Both the position numbers and the translations under genes were made by a program. This document shows positions 36,732-45,337 of a stretch of 64,000 bases of DNA, in pieces. Each line of letters begins with the position of its first letter. The stretch's first letter is position 1. The stretch spans positions 22,327 through 86,326 of the forward strand of contig JAHENZ010000222.1 of the NCBI GenBank assembly GCA_018609755.1, in the 5' to 3' direction. The notes below the pieces were generated by a model. That model had not been told where the DNA came from, ran no database searches, and saw only the letters and a list, made by a program, of their open reading frames with translations. The stretch comes from Salinivenus sp. Lineage in GTDB: Bacteria; Bacteroidota; Rhodothermia; Rhodothermales; Salinibacteraceae.

Positions 36732-36889
36732 CTTGCACAACGTCTCTGGCGGTTTCGAGCGTCGGTCCCCCGACGCCACAATCTTCCGCGTTTGCCGGCA
36801 GCGGTCGATACCGAGAATCCTCCACACAGGAGATACAGGCAGAAACAGCGTCACGAGATCTGCGATTTCTCGCGTTTCAGTTGTGCGAA
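36732..36889 (+). mobile_element. MITE-like element, copy B (CTTGCACAAC ends)
   Basis: Starts CTTGCACAAC and ends GTTGTGCGAA, an imperfect terminal inverted repeat. Over 158 bp it matches the reverse complement of 8834-8990, with scattered substitutions and one or two indels. It ends 40 bp before the AhpD-like gene, so it may supply part of that gene's leader. Confidence 0.75.
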
Positions 36890-36929
36890 CCCACTAGCAC
36901 TCAGATTCTCACACCAGATCAAACCCCCT

Positions 36930-37451
36930 ATGGCTACCACCACCGCCACCAACCACGCCGAACAGGTACACGAGGCGGCCGAGGAGACGTTCGGCTTCGT
37001 GCCCAACCTAATCCCGGAAATGACGAAAGAAAATCCCGCCGTTGGGGATGCGTATCTGAAGGCGCAAACCCTCATCGAAGAAAACGGGATTCTTTCTTCC
37101 GCAGAGCAGCAGGCCGTCCTGTTGGCCATTTCGACCTACAACGACTGTCACTACTGCACGAAGGCCCACGCGGTAGCGGGACAACAGGCGGGGCTCGACG
37201 CCGACGCCGCTGAATCCCTCCTCGCAGGGGGCTTGCCAGAGAACGAGCGCCTGAAACGTCTCGTGCAGGCCACGCGCCGGATTCTTGGCAAACGGGGCTG
37301 GCTCTCCGACGCCGACGAGGCAGAGTTTGGCGATCTCGGGCTGGGACGTCCGGAGCTCTACGAAATTATCGGCCTGATCGGCGTGAAGACGATGAGCAAT
37401 TACATTAATCACATCGCCAAGACGGACGTGGACGAGCCGTTCCAGCAGTAA
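36930..37451 (+). CDS. AhpD-like (carboxymuconolactone decarboxylase family) protein
   Basis: A 173-residue protein of the peroxidase-related AhpD/CMD family. The redox site is CHYCTKAH (Cys73, Cys76, His80) following LLAISTYND, preceded by FVPNLIPEMTKENPAVGDAY. Members use the CxxC pair in thiol-disulfide exchange against peroxides. The ATG at 36930 begins the family N-terminus; upstream codons run through the MITE. A related gene ends at 63930: its KTFSNYVNHVAQTEVD corresponds to KTMSNYINHIAKTDVD here. Confidence 0.88.
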   Translation: MATTTATNHAEQVHEAAEETFGFVPNLIPEMTKENPAVGDAYLKAQTLIEENGILSSAEQQAVLLAISTYNDCHYCTKAHAVAGQQAGLDADAAESLLAGGLPENERLKRLVQATRRILGKRGWLSDADEAEFGDLGLGRPELYEIIGLIGVKTMSNYINHIAKTDVDEPFQQ

Positions 37452-37843
37452 GACTCTACACAACTCGGAAGAAACGCACCGAATTAAAGCGACGATTATT
37501 CGGTCCGAGACGGTTGACGTCGTAAGAGCCTGGGGTGGACGTAGATATATCGCCAAATAGGCTCTACCGCCACACACACACAGAGATCGTGTGCCCTCGA
37601 CGTGGCAGTCGTCGCTCCTTCCCCCGAACCCGCCTCTTTGACCTAAAAGAGGGGACGACATCAAGTCGTTGCCTTTTTCTACGAACGCTCCGTTCGGCCG
37701 AGGCCTGCTGAAACCCACGTTTCGCCGTCGGCTATCAATCCTCATTCAACTCCTCGGTACCACCGTCCTTCTCGGATCCGTCTGCTTCTTCCGGCCGTAT
37801 CTTATGAGGAGCCAGAACGTTACGCGAACCGAGAAGTGCTCTT
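37452..37843. other. 392 bp gap before the SLC13/RCK transporter
   Basis: No gene seen. CCTCTTT and AAAGAGG near 37627-37648 form a small hairpin. The rest should be the leader and promoter of the transporter gene. Confidence 0.5.
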
Positions 37844-39760
37844 ATGAACTTCGATCTCCTTCTGACGCTGGGCGTGCTGGTGGCGATCTTTGGGGCGTTG
37901 ATGTTCGATGTGCTCAGTGCCGATGGGGTACTCTTGGGCGGCCTTATGATCGTGGTTCTCGGCGGCGTGATCGATCTGGAACGCGCCCTGAAAGGATTTA
38001 GCAATTCCACACTCCTCGCTCTCGGTTCTCTCTACGTGGTGGCGGCCGGCCTGCGGGAAACGGGGGCCCTGGATCGAGCAAGCAGCTACGTGTTGGGAGA
38101 TGAGAAAAGCATTCGCCGTCTTCTGCTTCGCATGTGCCCATCCGTGACGGTGTATTCTGCTTTTCTCAACAACACCCCCGTGGTAGCGATGGGCATTCCA
38201 GCCATTCGGGGCTGGTGCCGTCGTCACGGGGTCTCGCCGTCGAAATTGCTGATGCCGCTGTCCTTCGCCGCAATCCTGGGGGGCATCTGCACCCTGATCG
38301 GCACCTCGACAAACCTGGTGGTGCACGGTCTGCTGCAATCGCACGGCATGGAGGGGCTCGGGTTCTTCGAGCTGGCGTGGGTGGGCGTGCCCTGCGCCGT
38401 CATCGGCCTGCTCTACGTGATTTTTATTGCCCCAGCCCTTACCCCCGACCGCGCCGACATCCGGGACGAGGAAGAGGAAGAGCGCGCAGACCTCGTGGAG
38501 GTGGAGCTGGCGGCGGACTCGCCCCTGGTCGGCGAAACCGTGCAGGACGCGAACTTCCGGCTGCTGCCTGGCCTGACCCTGGTGCGGATTGACCGGGGCG
38601 CGGAGGAGATTGCCCCGGTGCGTTCGAACGAGTCCCTTCATCCGGGGGATCGGTTGCTGTTTACCACCACAGCGATGGACCCGGAGGACCGGGACTCTTC
38701 CCCTGATGCTTCTGCCCTCGAACAGATCGATGATGATGGCGACACCCGAAAGATGGAAGACTATGAGCGGGTCCAAGAATCTCCCCGCCGCGATCTGGAC
38801 CTCAGTGCCTTTCCGGGCCTTCGTCTTGCGTACACGGACATCAAGCGGGATCAGGACCGGGAACTTCACCAGGTGGTCGTTCGGGAAGGCTCTTCCCTGA
38901 TTGGAGAAGAAATTGAAGACATCCCGTTTCGACAGCGCTTCGGGGCCGCACTGACTGGACTCCGACGCGGCGGTGAGCGGGTGGACCCCCCGTTTACGGA
39001 TGTTCGCATTCGCCCGGGGGACGTATTGCTCTTGGACACCCAGCGCGGCTTCCGCGAAGCGCACGAGACGTCCGAGGAGTTCTTCGTGACGAGTGAGGCC
39101 GGAGGCGAGACGGAAAAGACCGAGGCGGAAGCCCGCGAACAGCGCGAGGAGATGCGACCGCAGGGGGGCGGGTGGCACCTTCAGTTGTCCGTTGCCGTCA
39201 TCGTCAGTATCGTGGGGCTCGTCGGATCGGGCCTCATGCACGTGGCAGTGGCAGGGCCGCTCGGGGCCTTCGCGATCGTGGCGGCCGGGATCCTCTCCCC
39301 CGGGCAGGCCCGCGAGGCTGTAGACTGGAACGTCCTCATCGTGATTGGCGCCGCCCTCGGGCTCGGCCAGGCGATGGAGGCCAGCGGGGCGGCCCGCTTG
39401 ATTGGACGGGGCATCGTGGACGTCACGAAAGCGCTCGGCCCCTACGGCCTCCTCGCAGGCATCGTGCTCGCGACCGCTATTCTCACAAATATTGTCACGA
39501 ACAATGGAGCGGTGGCCCTCATGTTTCCGATTGCTCTCTCCGTTGCCGAGAGTCAACAACTGGCCCCGCGCGCAATGGTGGTCAGTATTACCCTCGCGGC
39601 CTCAATGGCCTTCATCACGCCCATCGGGTATCAAACCAACCTCATGGTGTACGGCCCCGGCAATTACCGCTTCCTCGACTTTACGCGGGTGGGGGGCATT
39701 CTCCAGGTGCTCCTCTGGATCGTGATCCTCATCCTGGCACCGCTCGTGTGGCCGTTCTGA
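37844..39760 (+). CDS. SLC13-type permease with two RCK-C domains
   Basis: A 638-residue transporter of the divalent anion/sodium symporter superfamily (sulfate, dicarboxylate or similar). Transport domain in two halves: residues ~1-200 (SAFLNNTPVVAMGIPAI, GGICTLIGTSTNLVVHG) and ~440-638 (TNIVTNNGAVALMFPIAL, AFITPIGYQTNLMVYGPGNY), the last being the family signature. Between them lie two cytoplasmic RCK-C (TrkA-C) domains (LVEVELAADSPLVGETVQDA; LHQVVVREGSSLIGEEIEDI) that probably bind a regulatory ligand. The actual anion is not known. Confidence 0.92.
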   Translation: MNFDLLLTLGVLVAIFGALMFDVLSADGVLLGGLMIVVLGGVIDLERALKGFSNSTLLALGSLYVVAAGLRETGALDRASSYVLGDEKSIRRLLLRMCPSVTVYSAFLNNTPVVAMGIPAIRGWCRRHGVSPSKLLMPLSFAAILGGICTLIGTSTNLVVHGLLQSHGMEGLGFFELAWVGVPCAVIGLLYVIFIAPALTPDRADIRDEEEEERADLVEVELAADSPLVGETVQDANFRLLPGLTLVRIDRGAEEIAPVRSNESLHPGDRLLFTTTAMDPEDRDSSPDASALEQIDDDGDTRKMEDYERVQESPRRDLDLSAFPGLRLAYTDIKRDQDRELHQVVVREGSSLIGEEIEDIPFRQRFGAALTGLRRGGERVDPPFTDVRIRPGDVLLLDTQRGFREAHETSEEFFVTSEAGGETEKTEAEAREQREEMRPQGGGWHLQLSVAVIVSIVGLVGSGLMHVAVAGPLGAFAIVAAGILSPGQAREAVDWNVLIVIGAALGLGQAMEASGAARLIGRGIVDVTKALGPYGLLAGIVLATAILTNIVTNNGAVALMFPIALSVAESQQLAPRAMVVSITLAASMAFITPIGYQTNLMVYGPGNYRFLDFTRVGGILQVLLWIVILILAPLVWPF

Positions 39761-39823
39761 TAACAATCCGGGGACGTGCCCCGTGCGAGACCCGCTTTCC
39801 CTTCCCCTTCCTGTCGCACGTCC

Positions 39824-40504
39824 ATGCTTCTGTTCTACGCCGCCCCTGAGGGAATCGACCTCGAGGCTGCCTCACATCAGGGCCTTTCGTCCGACGACGC
39901 GTCGCCCCTTCGGCTGCACGTGTCGCTCGACGCCGCCCGGACGGACGCCACCGGCCCAATCCTGGTCGTCGACGCCTCGGCTCTGCCCTCCCCCCCTACC
40001 GATACGACTGCAACGGGGACGGCCGTACCCCTGGACCACCTTCCCGCGTCGGCGCTCCAGAACGTCGATCCGTACCGCCCCCCCCAGGCCGTTGCCGCCG
40101 GCGGCGGATACGTGGCCCGTCCCGTACCGGAGGACATTGCCCTCCTTCTCATCCACCGGCGCGGGGTGTGGGACCTGCCAAAAGGGCACCAGGACCCCGG
40201 GGAGGACATCGAGTCGTGCGCACTACGGGAGGTGCGGGAAGAAATCGGCATCGACGAGCTCCATCTGCTCCGTCCCCTCGGGACCACGCAGCATGCCTAT
40301 CCCGACGGCGAGACCTACGCCGTAAAAACAACGTACTGGTACCTCATGCGAACGCCGGAGCGCTCCTTTGCACCGGAGCGGGCGGAAGGCATTCGGCGCG
40401 TGGCCTGGGCACGCTGGGCCGTCGCCCGTCGACACGTCGGATACGATACGCTCCGCCGGCACATGGACCGGATCGAAGCCGACGTGCGAAGGGCTCTCAA
40501 ATGA
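39824..40504 (+). CDS. NUDIX hydrolase
   Basis: A 226-residue protein with a complete Nudix box GHQDPGEDIESCALREVREEIGI (metal-binding RExxEE) around residues 123-145. Family members hydrolyse nucleoside diphosphates linked to another group. The ~95-residue N-terminus with acidic and Pro/Ala-rich sequence is not part of the usual domain and is unrecognised. ATG at 39824 is the first plausible one; upstream codons belong to the 63-bp spacer behind the SLC13 gene. Confidence 0.88.
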   Translation: MLLFYAAPEGIDLEAASHQGLSSDDASPLRLHVSLDAARTDATGPILVVDASALPSPPTDTTATGTAVPLDHLPASALQNVDPYRPPQAVAAGGGYVARPVPEDIALLLIHRRGVWDLPKGHQDPGEDIESCALREVREEIGIDELHLLRPLGTTQHAYPDGETYAVKTTYWYLMRTPERSFAPERAEGIRRVAWARWAVARRHVGYDTLRRHMDRIEADVRRALK

Positions 40505-40623
40505 CGAGGAGCGCCGGGCGCGACGTAACAATCTTCTTTCGCCCTCACGTGAGGACACCGGAAGTTGCATTCTCCGGTGCCAATGATGAATATCGGAGTG
40601 GGTGTCTTTATCTTTTCCTCACG

Positions 40624-41199
40624 ATGCGCCGTCTACTTTCAAAGGTCTTTTTGCTTTCCATGCGTCTCGCTCTCTCGTCCCTCCTGGTTCTGCTCCTTTT
40701 TGTCGGTTGCCAAAGCAGCTCGCAGAGCAGCCTTCAGAACCGGATCGATTCCCTGGAGAGGGTCAATCAGAGTCTGGAACGTGAGGCCCGGCTACTTCGC
40801 GATTCCCTTCGCTCGGCGAATCCGTCGGAGCAGACGCTCTCCCCCCCGGTCTACTTTCCCTCCGGAAGTGCGTGGCTCTTCAACGAAGCAAAGGAGCGGC
40901 TCGACCAGCACGCTCAGACGCTGAAGCAGAAGTACCCGGACGCAGGCTTCCGTATTAAGGGCTATACCGATAGCGTGCCCATAGGCCCGACCCTGCAGGA
41001 CACGTATCCCAGCAACTGGTACCTCTCGTCTCAGCGGGCGGCGGCAGTAGCCCATTACCTTGATAAAGAGCACGACATACGGACCAAGTCACTTGAGATT
41101 GAGGCGTTTGGATCCAAAGCCCCCGTCGCGCCGAACGAGACGTCGCAGGGCCGCCGCCAGAATCGTCGCGTAGAGATTGTCGTGGAAGATGCCCCATAG
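40624..41199 (+). CDS. OmpA-family lipoprotein
   Basis: A 191-residue lipoprotein: signal peptide with lipobox LLFVGC, a short coiled coil (SLQNRIDSLERVNQSLEREARLLRDSL), then a C-terminal OmpA/MotB peptidoglycan-binding domain (VYFPSGSAWLFNEAKERLDQHA, IKGYTDSVPIG, LSSQRAAAVAHYL, GRRQNRRVEIVV). It anchors the outer membrane to peptidoglycan. The ORF-track start at 40168 belongs to the NUDIX region in another frame. ATG at 40624 gives the signal peptide; another ATG at 40663 would still leave a lipobox. Confidence 0.9.
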   Translation: MRRLLSKVFLLSMRLALSSLLVLLLFVGCQSSSQSSLQNRIDSLERVNQSLEREARLLRDSLRSANPSEQTLSPPVYFPSGSAWLFNEAKERLDQHAQTLKQKYPDAGFRIKGYTDSVPIGPTLQDTYPSNWYLSSQRAAAVAHYLDKEHDIRTKSLEIEAFGSKAPVAPNETSQGRRQNRRVEIVVEDAP

Positions 41200-41470
41200 T
41201 ACCCCCGACCTTGCTAGCGGACTTACACAACTGACGTAATGCCGAAGCACAGGAGCGCAAGGTCCGGAATAGGAATGAGCAATCCATCCATCGAGGTCGG
41301 CCTCTCGATCAATTCGTGGAGCTGGAGGACGGAGAGCAGAAACTACAATGCCCGGGTACCGGGTCCGGCGAGTGTAAAGCTGTGGTGCACACGAAAGAGC
41401 AGGTCCGGTACCGGTAGTGACCGCACCTTCCCCGCTCCCATACACCCTTTTCATCCGTGCATGGTTCGGC

Positions 41471-41677
41471 TCAGCTTTTCATCTCCGGAGGCGTGCATTT
41501 GGGACAATACGTCCGGCCAATCGGCAGTTGCATCCATCCTCGCTTCTGGAGAACATTCTCCACTGCATCAAGGTTATCGGGGTTTGGGTGACAGTCGCGA
41601 GCGTCGCCTCGCGTTACCCTCGTCTCTGCGCCGCACGAAGTACACTTGTAAGTGAACGGATAAGAAAGTTCAGGCAC
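41471..41677 (-). CDS. Small zinc-ribbon protein, copy 2
   Basis: 68 residues, with CxxC pairs CTSC and CPKC, nearly identical to copy 1 at 597-803. The ORF track starts at TTG 41698. I prefer the GTG at 41677 because it lines up with the ATG of copy 1, and copy 1 has TCG, not a start, where this TTG lies. The gene lies 86 bp behind the CPA antiporter on the same strand, so the two may be co-transcribed. Function unknown; a DNA/RNA- or protein-binding metal ribbon is plausible. Confidence 0.75.
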   Translation of the reverse strand: MPELSYPFTYKCTSCGAETRVTRGDARDCHPNPDNLDAVENVLQKRGWMQLPIGRTYCPKCTPPEMKS

Positions 41678-41763
41678 GTACCCGAAAGAGTAATTCAAAT
41701 GATCGTCTCTGCAGTCTGGCGTAGGTCCCGGCGTGCTGCCTCCCGACTGTCGATGTGCCCGGT

Positions 41764-43638
41764 TTATCCCGCGTTTTCTCTCTGCTGGACGTCAGTGCTG
41801 ACCAGGGATGAGACCATGTCGGGGTCCTGGATCTGGTTTTGCCGCGCAAGGAAGACAACCTGATCGCCGGGTTGGGGCGTTTCGGACTCGACCTCCGACA
41901 GCACAATGAGGTGCTGATCACGGACGATAAACATCGGAAGTATATCCGTCCCTAGTCGCTCGCGCAGGACCTCGAACGAGACCGGAATGTCCGGCTCTAC
42001 GACGTGCAGACGGTCCCCCCGCCGGAAGCGATCGCGGAGGGTCTTGCAGCTTGCATCCTCCCCGAACAGGAGATGACCGCGCAGGTGGCTTGGGAGCTCT
42101 CCTTCCGCGTAGCGATTGTCGGCGTGCGCCGGAAGCTGGAAGATGTCGGTCGTTTCGAACACCTCCGAGAAGTGAAGCGCAACGAGGGAGGCGACCTCAT
42201 CATCCGGAATCGCAATGAGCAGATGCCCGATGCCACTCAAGTCGAGGTCGTCAAGGACCGACTCGGAAAGGATGTCCACCCGCCGGGCGGGCACGCCCTG
42301 CCTCTTGGCCCACTGGACCCGATCGGGGTTCGAATCGATGAGTTGGACCGTAACGCCAAGTCGCTGCAGAGCCGAGGCGACGGTACATACCCAGCCCTCT
42401 GCCCCGACGAAGAGAATGCCCTGCGGATTGAGATCAGCCATTCCCAGCCTACTTGCGAGAAGGGGAGCCGTCAGGCCGTAAAGGGCGACGGTTCCTACAA
42501 TGACGCTGAACACGACGGGAACGAGCGCGTCGGCCGATTCGGGAGCAACCGCCTGCAGGTCAAACGCAAAAAGCGAGGCCATTGCCGCCGCGACGATGCC
42601 TCGGGGGGCAAGCCAGGCCAGAAACGCCTGCTCGCGCCACGAAAGCCCCGTACCAATGCAGGAAACGATCACCGCCACGGGGCGAACGAGCAGAACGAGA
42701 ATTCCCGTCAGGAGAAGCGTTTGCCCGCCTACGTGTTCGAAGACGGCGAGGTCGAGCCGAGCGCTCAACACGATGAAGAGGGTTCCGATGAGGAGGACCT
42801 GGAGGTTTTCTTTGAACTCGATAATGCGCTGAACCGGGACGTACTCTTGATTCGCAACGACAACGCCCATCAGCGTCGTCGTGAGAAGCCCCGCCTCGTG
42901 CTGAATGGCCTCCGCGCCGACGAAGGCGACGACGACAAAGGTGAGAGTGAGCGGATTGCGCAGGAAATCGGGAACGAGCCGCCGGCGGAGCGTGAAGATG
43001 AGAAGTGCGGCGACACTCCCTCCCACGAGGACACTTCCGCCAAGGGCCAATCCTAGGCCCTTAAGAACGTGGAGCGTGGCTCCGACGACGCCGGGCGATG
43101 AGACCGTCGGGTCGTGCAAAAGCAAGATCACCTCCAGGACGAGGACCGACAGGATCGCGCCGATGGGATCGATCGTGATCCCTTCCCACTTGGCGATCGC
43201 CCCAATTCGCCCCTTCGGCCGAATCTGGCGCAAAAGCGGCACGATTACCGTCGGGCCCGTCACGACGAGAATTGCCCCCGTGAGAAGGGAAAGCTCCAGC
43301 CCGAATCCTTCCGTCCCGTACACAGAGGCAGCTCCGAGGACCCAGGTCACGAGAACCCCAACCGAAATCAGGTTCCGGACCGGCGTTCTGACCTCTTTCA
43401 GCTCTTTAAGCCGCAAGTTGAGCCCGCCTTCGAAGAGGATTATTCCGACGGACACGGACACAAAGGGATAGAGCCAGTCTCCCTGTAGCAGGGCAGGGTC
43501 CACAATTCCGAACACCGGCCCGGCCAGAAACCCTGCGCCGAGCAGTAGAAGAATGGAGGGAAGCTGGTACTGCCAGGCGACCCACTGGGCCCCAATCCCC
43601 AGAACCAAAATAAGTGCACCCGAAAAAAGGATTGTCAC
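41764..43638 (-). CDS. CPA1-type cation/proton antiporter with a Rossmann/RCK domain
   Basis: Sodium or potassium/proton antiporter of 624 residues, GTG start. The membrane part covers residues ~1-400, about 11-12 helices, with FEGGLNLRL, VTGPTVIVPLLRQIRP and WEGITIDPIGAILSV, the acidic cation-binding helix. A cytoplasmic Rossmann domain of TrkA-N type (ILFVGAEGWVCTVASALQRLGV) has a degenerate glycine motif, and a TrkA-C-like domain ends near residue 600. Such proteins adjust internal sodium, potassium and pH. A decayed copy of the same gene, also followed by a zinc ribbon, opens the window. Confidence 0.92.
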   Translation of the reverse strand: MTILFSGALILVLGIGAQWVAWQYQLPSILLLLGAGFLAGPVFGIVDPALLQGDWLYPFVSVSVGIILFEGGLNLRLKELKEVRTPVRNLISVGVLVTWVLGAASVYGTEGFGLELSLLTGAILVVTGPTVIVPLLRQIRPKGRIGAIAKWEGITIDPIGAILSVLVLEVILLLHDPTVSSPGVVGATLHVLKGLGLALGGSVLVGGSVAALLIFTLRRRLVPDFLRNPLTLTFVVVAFVGAEAIQHEAGLLTTTLMGVVVANQEYVPVQRIIEFKENLQVLLIGTLFIVLSARLDLAVFEHVGGQTLLLTGILVLLVRPVAVIVSCIGTGLSWREQAFLAWLAPRGIVAAAMASLFAFDLQAVAPESADALVPVVFSVIVGTVALYGLTAPLLASRLGMADLNPQGILFVGAEGWVCTVASALQRLGVTVQLIDSNPDRVQWAKRQGVPARRVDILSESVLDDLDLSGIGHLLIAIPDDEVASLVALHFSEVFETTDIFQLPAHADNRYAEGELPSHLRGHLLFGEDASCKTLRDRFRRGDRLHVVEPDIPVSFEVLRERLGTDILPMFIVRDQHLIVLSEVESETPQPGDQVVFLARQNQIQDPDMVSSLVSTDVQQRENAG

Positions 43639-43701
43639 GAGGGTCTCGCAGCCATTTGCATGTGTGCAAACACGAACGTGAACGCCCGGCAGCGAGGGCT
43701 C

Positions 43702-43926
43702 TCAGGACTCAGCGGGCACGTCTGTGCTGTCGATGACGACGTACTCAGAAGAACACGTATCGGTTACGTACTCATCAATGCTGTCCGGTCCGGACAACAG
43801 TACGGCGAGAAAGACACTCGCGTATGTCAGCGTAGGCTTGATCCCCCCAACACCCAATCCGATCAGGGAAGCACCCGTCCCGGAGAGAAGGGAGCAAGCA
43901 GTCTCCAGCGGAAAACTACCCCCCAT
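43702..43926 (-). CDS. Small hydrophobic protein overlapping the 84-residue gene
   Basis: A 74-residue ORF starting ATGGGGGGTAG, where the TAG is the stop codon of the gene before it (11-base overlap). It has a Gly-rich hydrophobic run (GASLIGLGVGGIKPTLTYASVFLAVLLSG) that could be one membrane helix or a helical hairpin, then an acidic tail (DSIDEYVTDTCSSEYVVIDSTDV). No family recognised. Evidence for being real is the overlap and composition, so confidence is low. Confidence 0.4.
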   Translation of the reverse strand: MGGSFPLETACSLLSGTGASLIGLGVGGIKPTLTYASVFLAVLLSGPDSIDEYVTDTCSSEYVVIDSTDVPAES

Positions 43927-44170
43927 GAATCGCAACGAGCGGCCGAAAGTCGATCGCTGCCACGGCATCTTCCTCCTCGTCAGTCGTCTGGTACTGGTAG
44001 GTTTCAACAGCCGAGCGCTCTGCTTCAGGGCTATCGTCGGAGCTACCGTTGGCCCATTCCTCAAAGTCCTCGACAATTGTGGTGGCCTGCTCGGCCGGGA
44101 CGTTGTAGAGATCCCGAACGTAGTACTCGTCGGCCTGATTGAGGGGTTTGTACACCAGAGAAAGGCGCAT
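43916..44170 (-). CDS. Small acidic hypothetical protein
   Basis: An 84-residue ORF, very acidic in its second half (DSPEAERSAVETYQYQTTDEEEDAVAAID), with a more regular N-terminal region (LVYKPLNQADEYYVRDLYNVPAEQATTIVEDFEEW) that looks like two helices. No family recognised. It overlaps the 74-residue gene downstream by 11 bases. Acidic composition fits this organism's proteins better than the opposite-strand ORF. Confidence 0.45.
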   Translation of the reverse strand: MRLSLVYKPLNQADEYYVRDLYNVPAEQATTIVEDFEEWANGSSDDSPEAERSAVETYQYQTTDEEEDAVAAIDFRPLVAIHGG

Positions 44171-44424
44171 GAGTAGGCTTTGGCTTCGGTCGTGACAACA
44201 AACAGTGTAGAGTCTCCAGTCTTGAAGAAGGTAAGAGAGATGCGTAACGTCAATCGACGTAGAACAAGGTACGGTCAAGACGATATGGCCAAAACAAGAA
44301 ATTGAGGACGCGTAACACGACACCACCGGGGTCTTTCTGCTCTCGGCTTGAGCGAGACGTCGTGGCTACGTCCGTCTCTCATTCGGTTGAATTCATCCGA
44401 CCCAACGTAAACAACCTACCGGAT

Positions 44425-45060
44425 ATGCGCGCACTTCTCATCATTGACCTCCAGAACGACTTTTGTCCCGGCGGAGCCTTGGCCGTACCGGAGGGCGACG
44501 CCATCGTCCCCACGGTGAATAAGCTGCTGGGAAATTTCGAGCACGTGTTGATGACGCAAGACTGGCACCCGGAGGGGCACCGGTCCTTCGCGTCGTCGCA
44601 TCGGCATTACGAACCCTACGACGTGATCGAGATGGACTACGGCGAGCAGGTGCTGTGGCCCGACCACTGCGTGCAAGGGACCGAAGGAGCCGAGTTTCAC
44701 CCGGACCTCGACACCACGCATTCAGAACTCATCCTCCGCAAGGGCTTTCGCCCCGAGATTGACTCCTACTCGGCCTTCTACGAAAACGACGGCGAAACGC
44801 CAACGGGCCTGGCCGGCTATCTGCACGAGCGGGGCATCGACACGCTCTACCTCTGCGGTCTGGCCACCGACTTTTGCGTGAAGTGGTCGGCCGTGGACGG
44901 GTGCGAGGAAGGCTTCGACATGTATGTGATCGAGGACGCCACACGGGGCATCGACCAGGACGGCTCTCTCCAACAGGCCTGGAGGGAGATGGAAGAAGCC
45001 GGGGTAGAGGCGATCTCTTCCCAAGACGCCGTCAGCAATCAATACCCAAGCGTTTTGTAG
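44425..45060 (+). CDS. pncA: Nicotinamidase
   Basis: Hydrolyses nicotinamide to nicotinate, first step of NAD salvage. The 211-residue protein has the catalytic triad Asp8 (LLIIDLQNDF), Lys106 (RKGFRPEIDSYSAF) and Cys151 (GLATDFCVK). Metal ligands Asp46, His48 and His81 are in TQDWHPEGH and WPDHC. The ATG at 44425 precedes the family start. It is convergent with pncB, which uses its product. Confidence 0.96.
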   Translation: MRALLIIDLQNDFCPGGALAVPEGDAIVPTVNKLLGNFEHVLMTQDWHPEGHRSFASSHRHYEPYDVIEMDYGEQVLWPDHCVQGTEGAEFHPDLDTTHSELILRKGFRPEIDSYSAFYENDGETPTGLAGYLHERGIDTLYLCGLATDFCVKWSAVDGCEEGFDMYVIEDATRGIDQDGSLQQAWREMEEAGVEAISSQDAVSNQYPSVL

Positions 45061-45167
45061 ACGGCAGTCTGCTGCCACTTTGATTGAAGAGACCAACGTA
45101 CCGCGTAGTGCAGCGTCAACTATGATTTTTCCGGTAGGTCAAATTCGGAAGAGCGACACGTTTTGTA

Positions 45168-45190
45168 GCGCCGTTGGAGTCCAACGGCGC
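45168..45190. repeat. Perfect palindrome between pncA and pncB
   Basis: GCGCCGTTGGA-G-TCCAACGGCGC: 11 bp arms around a single base. It lies in the gap between convergent genes and may be a bidirectional 3' end structure, although the T runs flanking it are poor. Confidence 0.6.
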
Positions 45191-45337
45191 CACAGGGGCG
45201 ATTTCGGACAGAATCGCCAAACATGTACGCGACGTGTCGCGACTCTTACGTCCAAACATTGAGAGTTGACGTAGCAGTAGGGGCTGTACCTGCGTCCCAT
45301 GGTCTCCTTATACCAGGTGGGGAGTTCCGAAAACAGG

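Noticed and set aside
37820-39559. 579-residue minus-strand ORF opposite the SLC13 transporter
   Set aside because: Antisense shadow; the transporter has clear family motifs on the plus strand.
41212-41240. ACTTACACAAC sequence similar to the MITE end
   Set aside because: Only about ten bases match and there is no partner end or internal similarity nearby.
41471-41698. TTG start of zinc-ribbon copy 2 (track coordinates)
   Set aside because: The matching codon in copy 1 is TCG and cannot start; GTG 41677 aligns with the ATG of copy 1.
45168-45190. Palindrome between pncA and pncB as an operator
   Set aside because: It lies between the 3' ends of convergent genes, where an operator makes little sense; kept only as a repeat.
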